Source of the DNA: Paeniglutamicibacter antarcticus
Lineage (GTDB): Bacteria; Actinomycetota; Actinomycetes; Actinomycetales; Micrococcaceae
Assembly: GCF_900010755.1 (NCBI RefSeq)
Contig: NZ_CZJT01000103.1
Span: 124,001 to 188,000, forward strand
Direction of reading: 5' to 3'
DNA length: 64,000 nt
The notes beneath the pieces are model-generated. The model did not search any database. It had not been told where the DNA came from and saw nothing but the letters and a program-made list of their open reading frames with translations. Below, one piece after another: positions 56,412-64,000 of the stretch. Each line of letters begins with the position of its first letter. Position 1 is the stretch's first letter. A program made the position numbers and the translations under genes.

Positions 56412-59114
56412 TCAGTGGCTCATGGCCCGACGCGCCGAATCGGTGCGCTGTTCCGGGTTGCCCAGCCAGAGATCAACGGCAAGGGCAATAACGCCTTCTG
56501 CCGTGACCATCACCGGGTTGATCTCCAACAGCGACACCTCCGGGTGGTTGTCCTTCAACGTTGCCACCCGGTTCAACAAGTCTTCAAGCGCCGCAAGGTT
56601 CACGGCCGGCAACCCCTGGTAGCCGCGCAGGCGTGCCGAGGCACGGGGACTGCGGGCCAGGTCCGCAAGATCGACGTTTGTCAGCGGCGGGATCCCGTGC
56701 GCCCAGTCATCGAGCAGGTTCACCGCATCCCCGGCAAGCCCAAAGGACACCACGGGGCCAAGCAGCGGATCTTCGACGGCCCGGATCACACAGCCCTGGC
56801 CGGCAGGTGCCATCGACTGGACCTCCAGTTCCTGGGCGGCAAACGGCGTGAGCACTTCTCGCATGTGGGCAATGTTTCCGCGCAAGGAAGATTCGTCGGT
56901 GATGTTCAGCCGGACCCCGCCCAGGTCCAGCCGGTGCCGCAGGTGCTCGTCACGCGCTTTGAGCGCCACCGGCCAGCCCAGGCGGTCCGCCGCAGCAACA
57001 GCCTCATCCTCGGTGGTGAATGTGGCCGATTCAAGCACTGCAATGCCGTAGTGTCCCAGCAGCGTCGCGGCCGCGGAATTGGGCAAGTGCAAAAGTTCCA
57101 GCCCGGAGATCGAAGCCAAGGATTCTTCAATGAAGCCGGCCGCCGCGGAAACGTTGATTTCAGTGGGTTCCACGAATTCCCCGTGGTCTCGCTTCACCCA
57201 ATCCGAATAGCGAACGATTGCTGCCAGTGCGCTGACGGCGGCACCTGGACTCGAGTAGCACGGGAGCCCGTAACTGGATCCGTCCTCATGGGTTCCGGTA
57301 TCCAGGAGCCCTTCGGCCGGGATCGAGGCATCAATGATGCCGGTGAACACAGCAACCACTGGCTTTCCGGACTCGATGGCCGCTTCACGGATGCTCTTGG
57401 CCAGGGCTGCTGTCATGATGCCAACCGCGGGCAGCAGCGTGATGATGGCACTGTCCACCTCGTCCTTGGCCAACACCGCGCGGATCAGCTTCGCCAACTT
57501 GGGCAATGCCCGTGACTGGCCCTCGTCAAGGCTTACATCGGTTTGCAGCACCGCGACGTTCAAGTCGTTTTGCCCGGCGGCGTCCGCAACCACGGAGGCT
57601 AGTGCCACGGAATTGGAGATCACTGCGATTCCGTTGCCTGCTGGTCTCGGCTGGGAGGCAACGATCTGGGCGATTTCCATGAGCTGTTCGTTGGTGCCCA
57701 CCCGGATCACACCGGACTGGCGCAACATCGCATCAACTGCCGCTGTGGGGGCCTGCGTGGTGCGCACCGCGTGCCCGGGCGGCAGGCGCAGGCCCATCAC
57801 ATCGGACTTGGCAACAATCACCGGCTTGGAATTGGAGAGCCTGCGGGCAATGCGGGAGAACTTGCGCGGGTTGCCGAAGGACTCAAGGTACAGGCCAACC
57901 GCATTGGTTCCGGGATCATCTTCCCAGAATTGCATGGCGTCGTTTCCGGAGACATCGGCCCGGTTTCCTGCCGAAACAAAGGAAGAGATACCCAAGGACC
58001 GCCGGGAGGCAGCCGCGTACAGGAGCACGCCAATGGCCGCGGACTGGCTAAAGAGACCCAAGGATCCCCGCTTGGGCATGCCCGGGGCCACCGAGGCATT
58101 GAGTTGAATGGCCGGGTCGGTGTTGACAAGGCCCAGGGACGCCGGGCCGATCACCCGCATGCCGTTGGCCCGGGCCAGGCGAACGAGTTCGCGTTGCCGC
58201 GCCATTCCGGCCTCGCCGTCGTTTTCAAAGCCGCTGGTGACAACCAACAGGCCCTTGACGCCGGCCAGCGCGCATTCTTCAACGACGCTTTGGACTTCCT
58301 CCATGGGTACCGCAACCACTGCAAGGTCAACAGGACCGGGGATTTCAGCCACTGTGCCGTAGCTGATCATGCCTCCGAGCTCGAAAGCCTCGGGGTTCAC
58401 CCCGTAGACGGGTCCGGCGAATCCGCCCTCAATGAGGTTGTTCAGCAGCGAGTACCCGATGGAACCCCATTCCCGGCTGGCGCCGATCACTGCCACCGAG
58501 TCGGGGGCAAGCAGCCCGCCGAGGGATTTGGCTTCGGCACGGTGTTCGCGCGATTCCATCACTGCGCGGGACTTTTCGGTGGGGTCGATGCTGAATTCGA
58601 GCATCACCACGCCCTCGTCGAAGTGGCGCTTGACCGCATAGCCGGCTTCGGCGAAGACCGTGAGCATCTTGCGGTTCTCCGGCAGCACCTCGGCGGAGAA
58701 GCGTTCAATGTCGTTCTCCCGTGCCGCTGCGGCAAGGTGTTCGAGCAGGATGGAGCCGACTCCCATGCCTTGGTGGCTATCGGAGATGTTGAACGCAACC
58801 TCGGCCTCTGCGGGGTCATCGAGCCTGTCATAACGGCCAATGCCGATGATGTCTTCACCGAGGGTGACCACGAATGCGACGCGGTCCACGTGGTCGACTT
58901 CCGTGAATCGTTTGAGCTCTTTAGCTGTTAGCGACGATTTGTACGTAAAATAGCGCATGTAGACAGAGGATTCCGACTGGCCCTGGTGCATTTTTTGCAA
59001 ACCGTCGGAATCGTTGGGTTGAATCGGGCGTAGATGTGCCGTTGAGCCATTGCGCAAGACAACATCCGCTTCCCAATGGGACGGGTAATCACCGGGTTTA
59101 CGTCCTTCAACCAT
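56412..59114 (-). CDS. GNAT acetyltransferase fused to NDP-forming acyl-CoA synthetase-like protein (Pat-type lysine acetyltransferase)
   Basis: The 900-residue protein has an N-terminal GNAT domain (about 15-190; NISDSHQGMGVGSILLEHL with the acetyl-CoA Q/RxxGxG loop). A CoA-binding Rossmann domain (about 205-340, SVAVIGASREWGSIG), flavodoxin-like ligase domains (about 350-660) and an ATP-grasp domain (about 680-890) follow. This N-terminal GNAT order is that of Streptomyces PatA, the reverse of Salmonella Pat. The phosphohistidine SHTGA motif of active synthetases is missing near KSDVMGLRLPPGHAVRTT, so it is probably a regulatory acetyltransferase acting on acyl-CoA synthetases. Confidence 0.9.
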   Translation of the reverse strand: MVEGRKPGDYPSHWEADVVLRNGSTAHLRPIQPNDSDGLQKMHQGQSESSVYMRYFTYKSSLTAKELKRFTEVDHVDRVAFVVTLGEDIIGIGRYDRLDDPAEAEVAFNISDSHQGMGVGSILLEHLAAAARENDIERFSAEVLPENRKMLTVFAEAGYAVKRHFDEGVVMLEFSIDPTEKSRAVMESREHRAEAKSLGGLLAPDSVAVIGASREWGSIGYSLLNNLIEGGFAGPVYGVNPEAFELGGMISYGTVAEIPGPVDLAVVAVPMEEVQSVVEECALAGVKGLLVVTSGFENDGEAGMARQRELVRLARANGMRVIGPASLGLVNTDPAIQLNASVAPGMPKRGSLGLFSQSAAIGVLLYAAASRRSLGISSFVSAGNRADVSGNDAMQFWEDDPGTNAVGLYLESFGNPRKFSRIARRLSNSKPVIVAKSDVMGLRLPPGHAVRTTQAPTAAVDAMLRQSGVIRVGTNEQLMEIAQIVASQPRPAGNGIAVISNSVALASVVADAAGQNDLNVAVLQTDVSLDEGQSRALPKLAKLIRAVLAKDEVDSAIITLLPAVGIMTAALAKSIREAAIESGKPVVAVFTGIIDASIPAEGLLDTGTHEDGSSYGLPCYSSPGAAVSALAAIVRYSDWVKRDHGEFVEPTEINVSAAAGFIEESLASISGLELLHLPNSAAATLLGHYGIAVLESATFTTEDEAVAAADRLGWPVALKARDEHLRHRLDLGGVRLNITDESSLRGNIAHMREVLTPFAAQELEVQSMAPAGQGCVIRAVEDPLLGPVVSFGLAGDAVNLLDDWAHGIPPLTNVDLADLARSPRASARLRGYQGLPAVNLAALEDLLNRVATLKDNHPEVSLLEINPVMVTAEGVIALAVDLWLGNPEQRTDSARRAMSH

Positions 59115-59237
59115 AGGCTTAGCCTATCGGGCGCGTCGGCTCTTGCAGCATGTTCGACGCGCCGGAACCACAGCACGACACCAATAGGTCCTTGACAAGG
59201 GCCGGCATCAGTACCGAACCGAGGATTCACACTTAAT

Positions 59238-61877
59238 ATGGCGCGCAAAAAGCCTGAACCACTACCCGCGGACTTCGTGGAGCACATCATCGACATCGAT
59301 GTGACCAACGAAATGGAGGGCTCCTTCCTGGAGTACGCCTACTCGGTGATCTACTCCCGCGCCCTGCCCGACGCCCGCGACGGGCTCAAGCCCGTGCAGC
59401 GCCGCATCTTGTACATGATGTCCGAGATGGGTTTGCGCCCGGAGAAGGGCCATGTCAAGAGCGCCCGCGTGGTTGGCGAGGTCATGGGCAAGCTGCACCC
59501 GCACGGCGATACAGCCATCTACGATGCCATGGTGCGCATGAGCCAGAACTTTGCATTGCGCCTGCCGTTGATCGACGGCCACGGTAACTTCGGTTCCCTT
59601 GACGATGGTCCCGCTGCCCCGCGTTACACCGAGGCCCGCCTGGATTCCTCCGCAGTGGCCATGACCGCGAACCTGGACGAGGATGTCGTGGACTTCGTCC
59701 CGAACTACGACAACCAGTTCATGCAGCCCGAGGTGCTCCCGGCGGCGTTCCCGAACCTTTTGGTCAACGGCACCACCGGCATTGCCGTGGGCATGGCCAC
59801 CAACATGGCCCCGCACAACCTCGGCGAGGTGGTTGCCGCGGCACGCCACCTGATTGCCCACCCGGAGACCGACCTGGCCGCCATCATGAAGTTCATCCCG
59901 GGTCCCGACTTGCCCACCGGCGGCAAGATCGTGGGCCTGGAGGGTATCCGCGATGCCTACCGGACCGGGCGCGGCACCTTCAAGACCCGTGCCAAGGTGG
60001 CCCTGGAACAGATCACTGCGCGCCGTGCCGGCCTGGTCATCACCGAGCTGCCCTACATGGTAGGCCCGGAAAAGGTCATCGAGAAGATCAAGGACGCGGT
60101 CAACGCCAAAAAGTTGACAGGCATCGCCGACGTCATGGACCTGACGGACCGCAGCCACGGGTTGCGTCTGGTCATCGAGCTGAAGAACGGCTTCAACCCC
60201 AACGCGGTGCTTGAGCAGCTGTACAAGTTCACCCCGATGGAGGATTCCTTCGGCATCAACAACGTCGCCTTGGTCGAGGGCCAGCCGCGCACGTTGGGCC
60301 TGCTGGAACTGCTCACCGTCTACGTTGAGCACCGCATCAACGTGGTGCGCCGCCGCACCAGCTACCGGCTGCAGAGGAAGCTTGACCGCCTGCACCTGGT
60401 GGAGGGCTTGCTTATTGCCATCGTCGACATCGACGAGGTCATCGCGATCATCCGCTCCTCCGACGAGACTGCCCAGGCGCGCGAGCGTTTGATGACGATC
60501 TACGACCTGTCCGAGCTGCAGGCCAACCACATCCTGGAGCTGCGCCTGCGCCAGCTCACCCGCTTCTCCCGCATCGAGCTGGAGAAGGAAGCCGAGGAAC
60601 TGCGCGCCGCAATCGATGCGCTGCGCGCCATCCTGGGTTCCGAGCCCGTACTGCGCGAGCTTGTCTCCTCCGAGCTGGCCGAAATGGGTGAGAAGTTCGC
60701 GACCCCCCGCCGCACGGTGCTGCTGGAGACCGAATCCTCCACCCCGTTGAAGGGCACCACCATGCCCGCTGTGGTCGGCACCGGCAAGAAGGCCCCGCTG
60801 AGCCTGGAGATCGCCGATGACCCGTGTTGGGTGGTGCTTTCGGCCACCGGCCAGGTTGCCCGCACCGTGCACCGGGATCCGATCGATGACTCCGGCGCCC
60901 GGGTCAAGCACGACGTGCTTGGCTCCTTGGTGGCCACCACCGCGCGCGGGGAAATTGGCGGCATCACCTCCACCGGCCGGATGCTGCGCCTGCAAGTGGT
61001 GGACCTGCCGTTGTTGCCCCCGGCCAACGGCTTCCCGCAACTTGCAGGCGGAGTGAAGGTCGCCGAGTTCGCGCAGCTGGCCAAGGGCGAGACCATGGTG
61101 GCCCTGGTGCCGTTGAACCAGGTGGTTGCCCTGGGCACCGCCAACGGCGTGGTCAAGCGGCTGACCCCCGAGTACCCGCTGAACCGTGACGAGTGGGAAG
61201 CGATCACGCTCAAGGACAAGGACACGGTCCTGGGTGCGGCGGTGGCGCCGGATGAGTCGGAGCTGGTCTTCGCAACCCGTGGGGCCCAGCTTCTGCGCTT
61301 TGCTGCCAACACCGTGCGGCCGCAGGGCCGCACCGCCGGCGGCATGGCCGGCATCAAGCTGGCTGCCGGTGACACCGCAATCTTCTTCGGTGTGGTTGCG
61401 CAGCAGGCACAAAACCCGGTGTTCGTTTCGATCGCCACGGGCTCCGACGCGTTGCCGGGAACCGCTTCACACACGGTCAAGGTCACTGATTTTGCCGAGT
61501 ACCCAGCCAAGGGGCGTGCCACTGCCGGCGTGCGTGCACACCGGTTCCTGAAGGGCGAGGACCAGCTGGAGCTGGCCTACGCAGGTGCCGGCCCGGCCCG
61601 CGCGGCTTCGGCGGCCGGCGTGGTCCGTGCCCTGCCGACCGAGTATGCAAAGCGTGATGGTTCTGGTGTGCCGCTGGCCCAGGGCATCGACATACTCGGT
61701 GGTTCCATCGGGACGACCCCGGCCGGGCAGGTTCCTGGGGACGGACTGCCACAGGCTCCGGCGACCCGCGCACCCTTGAGGCCGGTGGCCGATTCGCTGC
61801 CGTTCGCGGATTCGGGCGTGGTTGAGGTTGAGGCCGCCAAGCGCGTGGCCGTCCAAGACTCACTGCTCGAGGACTAA
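59238..61877 (+). CDS. parC: DNA topoisomerase IV subunit A / gyrase A-like
   Basis: The 879-residue type IIA topoisomerase subunit has the winged-helix and tower domains and the catalytic Y130 in [10 protein letters not shown]. The segment around residues 80-105 ([17 protein letters not shown]) is the quinolone-interaction region, with T92 where many enzymes have Ser. The C-terminal beta-pinwheel is present (from about 520), but no canonical QRRGGKG GyrA box: [10 protein letters not shown] stands in its place, favouring ParC. parE is not in the window. It is divergent from the Pat-like gene and ends at a strong terminator. Confidence 0.92.
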   Translation: MARKKPEPLPADFVEHIIDIDVTNEMEGSFLEYAYSVIYSRALPDARDGLKPVQRRILYMMSEMGLRPEKGHVKSARVVGEVMGKLHPHGDTAIYDAMVRMSQNFALRLPLIDGHGNFGSLDDGPAAPRYTEARLDSSAVAMTANLDEDVVDFVPNYDNQFMQPEVLPAAFPNLLVNGTTGIAVGMATNMAPHNLGEVVAAARHLIAHPETDLAAIMKFIPGPDLPTGGKIVGLEGIRDAYRTGRGTFKTRAKVALEQITARRAGLVITELPYMVGPEKVIEKIKDAVNAKKLTGIADVMDLTDRSHGLRLVIELKNGFNPNAVLEQLYKFTPMEDSFGINNVALVEGQPRTLGLLELLTVYVEHRINVVRRRTSYRLQRKLDRLHLVEGLLIAIVDIDEVIAIIRSSDETAQARERLMTIYDLSELQANHILELRLRQLTRFSRIELEKEAEELRAAIDALRAILGSEPVLRELVSSELAEMGEKFATPRRTVLLETESSTPLKGTTMPAVVGTGKKAPLSLEIADDPCWVVLSATGQVARTVHRDPIDDSGARVKHDVLGSLVATTARGEIGGITSTGRMLRLQVVDLPLLPPANGFPQLAGGVKVAEFAQLAKGETMVALVPLNQVVALGTANGVVKRLTPEYPLNRDEWEAITLKDKDTVLGAAVAPDESELVFATRGAQLLRFAANTVRPQGRTAGGMAGIKLAAGDTAIFFGVVAQQAQNPVFVSIATGSDALPGTASHTVKVTDFAEYPAKGRATAGVRAHRFLKGEDQLELAYAGAGPARAASAAGVVRALPTEYAKRDGSGVPLAQGIDILGGSIGTTPAGQVPGDGLPQAPATRAPLRPVADSLPFADSGVVEVEAAKRVAVQDSLLED

Positions 61878-61900
61878 CAACACAGGCAGCAGCAGCAGCG

Positions 61901-61965
61901 CCCGCGAGCGCCGTTCCACTCTCCCCCCCATCGGCGGGAGTACGGGGACGGCGCTTGCGGGTTTT
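61901..61965 (+). terminator. Terminator after parC
   Basis: The arms CCCGCGAGCGCCGTTCC and GGGGACGGCGCTTGCGGG (one or two mismatches) with an inner loop are followed by TTTTT. Confidence 0.85.
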
Positions 61966-62108
61966 TGGGATACCTGCGGGCGATTTGTTCGGAGGTCGTT
62001 TTGGAGCCACTGCGTTATGAAGCCACTGGGTACCCCCGGAGGCTTTTCACGGGCACCACTTTTCGGAGGCACACGTTTATACCGGATGGCACCTGGCCCT
62101 TTGATTCA

Positions 62109-63122
62109 TCAGGGTTCCACGCCGGTGACGGTAGCGAGGATGCCGTAGTGGTCGGTGTTGGGAATGCTGACCCGCTGCCAGCTCGTTGCGCTCAATCCCC
62201 GGGTGAGGACGTGGTCGATGGCGGTGAACGCCGGGATCCTGCCATTGGCCGGCCAGGTGGGAAGGGGGACAATTCCTGCAGCGGTGGCTGTGTCGGTAAG
62301 GTCCCTGGCGAGTTCCCTGAATGCCGGGTGTGCATAACTTGCATTGAAATCCCCCGCCAGCACCAATGGAACCTCCGTGTGCAGGGCTTGCCATACACGG
62401 ATCGACCCAAGGGTCCTTCGCCACTGCACCGCGCCATCAACAACCGGCGCCAGTGGATGCACGGCAGCCACCCGGATCGGCCCGAGCTGCGGATGCCGGA
62501 TGATGGCCGTTGGCTGGTCGAAGGCAACCAGCCCATCCACCACAGGAATCCGGGATTCCTGGTGCAACGGATACTTCGAAAGAATGACAGTTCCCGCTGT
62601 GTCGCCGGGAGTCACCGTGGGTGAGCGGTAGGGCAAGAGGCCCTTGACCCCGTGGGCCAGCAAGTTTCCAATCAGTGGTTCATCGACTTCCACCAGTATC
62701 ACTACCTCAACATGGTGGACCTTAATGGTTTCGGCCAAGGCCCCGGGGTCTGCCTGGGAATGTTCAACGTTCACGCTGAACACGGTGATCGGTACCGCGG
62801 AAGAAACCTGGGGGTTGTCGCCCAGCACCAGCGCCGGCAGCATTCCCAGCACGGCCCCCGCCAAGAGCAACAGTGCAGGAACCCAGCGCCGGCCCAGCAA
62901 CATGAACACCGAAACCAGTGCCGCACCAAGGCATATCACCGGGACCAGCGCCTGCAGCACGGGGATCCAACCGCCCCCGAGCAAATCCAGCCGGGGAAGC
63001 ACCGCCAGGAAAACTGCCACCAGTGCTGTGCCGAGTGTCAGTCTGGGATGCCTGAGCACCGGGGCCGGCGACCGAAACCGTTTTCCCCGTTCGGTTGCCA
63101 CACCGGATCCCGAACCGTCCAT
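62109..63122 (-). CDS. Endonuclease/exonuclease/phosphatase (EEP) family protein, membrane-anchored
   Basis: The 337-residue protein has about three hydrophobic segments (residues 30-105) followed by an EEP domain facing outward or inward by topology. Catalytic pieces are FSVNVEH (Asn), VVILVEVDEP (Glu), VHPLAP (His), GDFNASYAHPAF (Asp-Asn) and IDHVLT with the final Asp-His. The family cuts phosphodiesters or removes phosphates from lipids or nucleic acids; this membrane-linked type is common in actinobacteria. The substrate is unknown. It lies 230 bases from parC and is convergent with it. Confidence 0.9.
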   Translation of the reverse strand: MDGSGSGVATERGKRFRSPAPVLRHPRLTLGTALVAVFLAVLPRLDLLGGGWIPVLQALVPVICLGAALVSVFMLLGRRWVPALLLLAGAVLGMLPALVLGDNPQVSSAVPITVFSVNVEHSQADPGALAETIKVHHVEVVILVEVDEPLIGNLLAHGVKGLLPYRSPTVTPGDTAGTVILSKYPLHQESRIPVVDGLVAFDQPTAIIRHPQLGPIRVAAVHPLAPVVDGAVQWRRTLGSIRVWQALHTEVPLVLAGDFNASYAHPAFRELARDLTDTATAAGIVPLPTWPANGRIPAFTAIDHVLTRGLSATSWQRVSIPNTDHYGILATVTGVEP

Positions 63123-63307
63123 GTCAGGAGACCGCCGGCACTCTCACCTGCAGCAAGTTACCTCCGGCAGGCACGCACGGCAGGAACCCCGGCATTGATT
63201 CGCTACGTGTGTTGCTGGAGGCCACCGGCCGGCAACCTGGCCCCGGTTGGCAGTCCGGTTGTGCCACGCGGCGGCTTGCCGCGGGGATGACTGAAGTCCC
63301 CATGTTC

Positions 63308-63754
63308 CTATTCGACCCCCTTCGCGTGCTTCGGTTCCGGTGCACGCGCGGGGTAATCCACACGCCACCGGGAAACCTTTTCAACTTCGAGGGAAATGAT
63401 TCCGGGGTGCGGGGCGCCGTGATGCTGATCCACAGTGACGCGGCGGATGCGTACCAAGCCGGAAACCGAGACCAGCAGCAGGACCGCGAATCCGGCCAGT
63501 GGCGACCACCACCCGGTGACCGCCATGACGGTCCCCACGATTACCGTCGCACAGAGGCTGAACACGGCAGCCAATGCCAGGGTGTCACCCCGGTCCTTAA
63601 GATTCATCCGTCGTGCCCAGCCATAGCCGGGCGCCACCAGGCAAAAGGCAGCGGCGCAGAGGATCCGCACCCAATACACTTCGACGGAAAGCGCCATGAG
63701 CAATCCAGTGGTCGCGATCGCGGCCCCGGTCCACATGATCCGCTGGCGGGTCAT
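63308..63754 (-). CDS. Small membrane protein of unknown function
   Basis: A 148-residue protein with about three hydrophobic segments (about 8-25, 28-45 and 62-100) and a basic C-terminal tail. It starts MTRQRIMWTGAAIATTG. No family is recognised. Its ATG overlaps the stop of the gene to the right by four bases (ATGA), so it is translationally coupled to that partial gene. The 185-base gap before the EEP gene holds nothing recognised. I can only say that it is a membrane protein. Confidence 0.6.
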   Translation of the reverse strand: MTRQRIMWTGAAIATTGLLMALSVEVYWVRILCAAAFCLVAPGYGWARRMNLKDRGDTLALAAVFSLCATVIVGTVMAVTGWWSPLAGFAVLLLVSVSGLVRIRRVTVDQHHGAPHPGIISLEVEKVSRWRVDYPARAPEPKHAKGVE

Positions 63755-64000
63755 CGTGCTGCGCCCGCGTCCGACAGGGTAAAGGCAATGGCATCGGGCG
63801 ATTCGAAGGCGACCTTGAAGTCCTTGGATTTGCGCAATGATTCCTCGATTCGTTCAAGGGCGTCCGCGGGCATGGATGAATCTTCTTCGACCCCCAGTTT
63901 CTGGCCCCGGGTGATCAGCAGGTAGGCGTCGGAGTACTTGGGATCCGAGAACCAGCCAAACAATTTGGCGGCGGGGTCCTCAAGCAGGTCTTCGATTGAA
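63751..64000 (-). CDS. C-terminal part of an unidentified protein (start outside window)
   Basis: The last ~82 codons of a gene running in from the right edge. The sequence LFGWFSDPKYSDAYLLITRGQKLG and AFESPDAIAFTLSD is soluble, mixed and acidic. Actinobacterial membrane enzymes of polysaccharide synthesis can end like this, but I cannot assign it. It is coupled by ATGA to the small membrane gene downstream. The frame is open to the window boundary with no internal start needed. Confidence 0.6.
   Translation of the reverse strand, partial: SIEDLLEDPAAKLFGWFSDPKYSDAYLLITRGQKLGVEEDSSMPADALERIEESLRKSKDFKVAFESPDAIAFTLSDAGAAR

Noticed and set aside
59262..61412. 716-codon minus-strand frame opposite parC
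   Set aside because: High-GC codon bias keeps antisense frames open; the sequence is His/Gln/Gly-rich nonsense, and parC on the plus strand is a perfect family match.

Overview
The window looks like a chromosomal segment of a high-GC Gram-positive bacterium of the Micrococcaceae (Arthrobacter, Glutamicibacter or Paeniglutamicibacter type). The evidence is the high GC content, frequent GTG and TTG starts, SepH and the actinobacterial families DUF3000, DUF3093, DUF3159, DUF3710, DUF4193, DUF5998 and DUF6421, and a mycothiol-type ArsC signature. I saw no insertion sequence, prophage, CRISPR array or rRNA operon. The genus is inferred from gene content only.

Layout. 1-1873 holds hisF (cut by the left edge), hisG and hisE on the minus strand. 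2-12 kb carries a HIT protein, the riboflavin operon ribM-ribD-ribE-ribBA-ribH behind an FMN riboswitch, then rpe, rsmB, fmt, def and a RecB-like nuclease, all minus strand except the HIT gene. 12.2-13.6 kb is a ten-gene tRNA array (five Gly-GCC, four Val-GAC, one Cys-GCA) built partly from exact 260-bp tandem copies. 13.8-20.5 kb contains an Rv0909-like small protein, a BenE-type transporter, zapE, a sulfurtransferase-sufE pair, ybaK, a hydrolase and msrB. 20.7-26.2 kb has DUF6421, an SDR enzyme, threonine aldolase, DUF3000 and an RNase D-like protein. 26.4-26.7 kb carries what may be a decayed ilvN relic. 26.9-30.2 kb is fadA-fadB for beta-oxidation. 30.4-31.4 kb encodes two tandem Tat/lipoprotein Rieske proteins. 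31.4-33.1 kb is a small accessory patch of unknown genes with an AT-rich palindrome.

The right half starts with an aldo/keto reductase, argG, two unknown or DUF402 genes, dxs, arsC and a Pr6Pr membrane protein. From acnA onward it becomes a well-ordered actinobacterial core block: RNA methyltransferase, KimA-like APC permease, two TrkA/RCK proteins, DUF3159, OB-fold, DUF3710, dut, DUF3093, DUF4193. As I recall it, this matches the order of Mycobacterium tuberculosis Rv2689c-Rv2699c. It is followed by sepH, a nucleotide pyrophosphatase-like enzyme, DUF5998, a Pat-type GNAT/acyl-CoA synthetase fusion, parC, and at the right edge an EEP-family hydrolase and two membrane or unknown proteins.

Functional links. 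Riboflavin synthesis and uptake share one FMN-sensing leader. rsmB, fmt and def form a translation set. FadA and FadB form a beta-oxidation pair. The permease and the divergent TrkA pair probably form one potassium-transport unit. The most interesting signals are that potassium unit with its hairpin leader, the tRNA amplification, the zincin-like motif in DUF6421, the ilvN relic, and the palindromes at acnA and in the 31-33 kb accessory patch.
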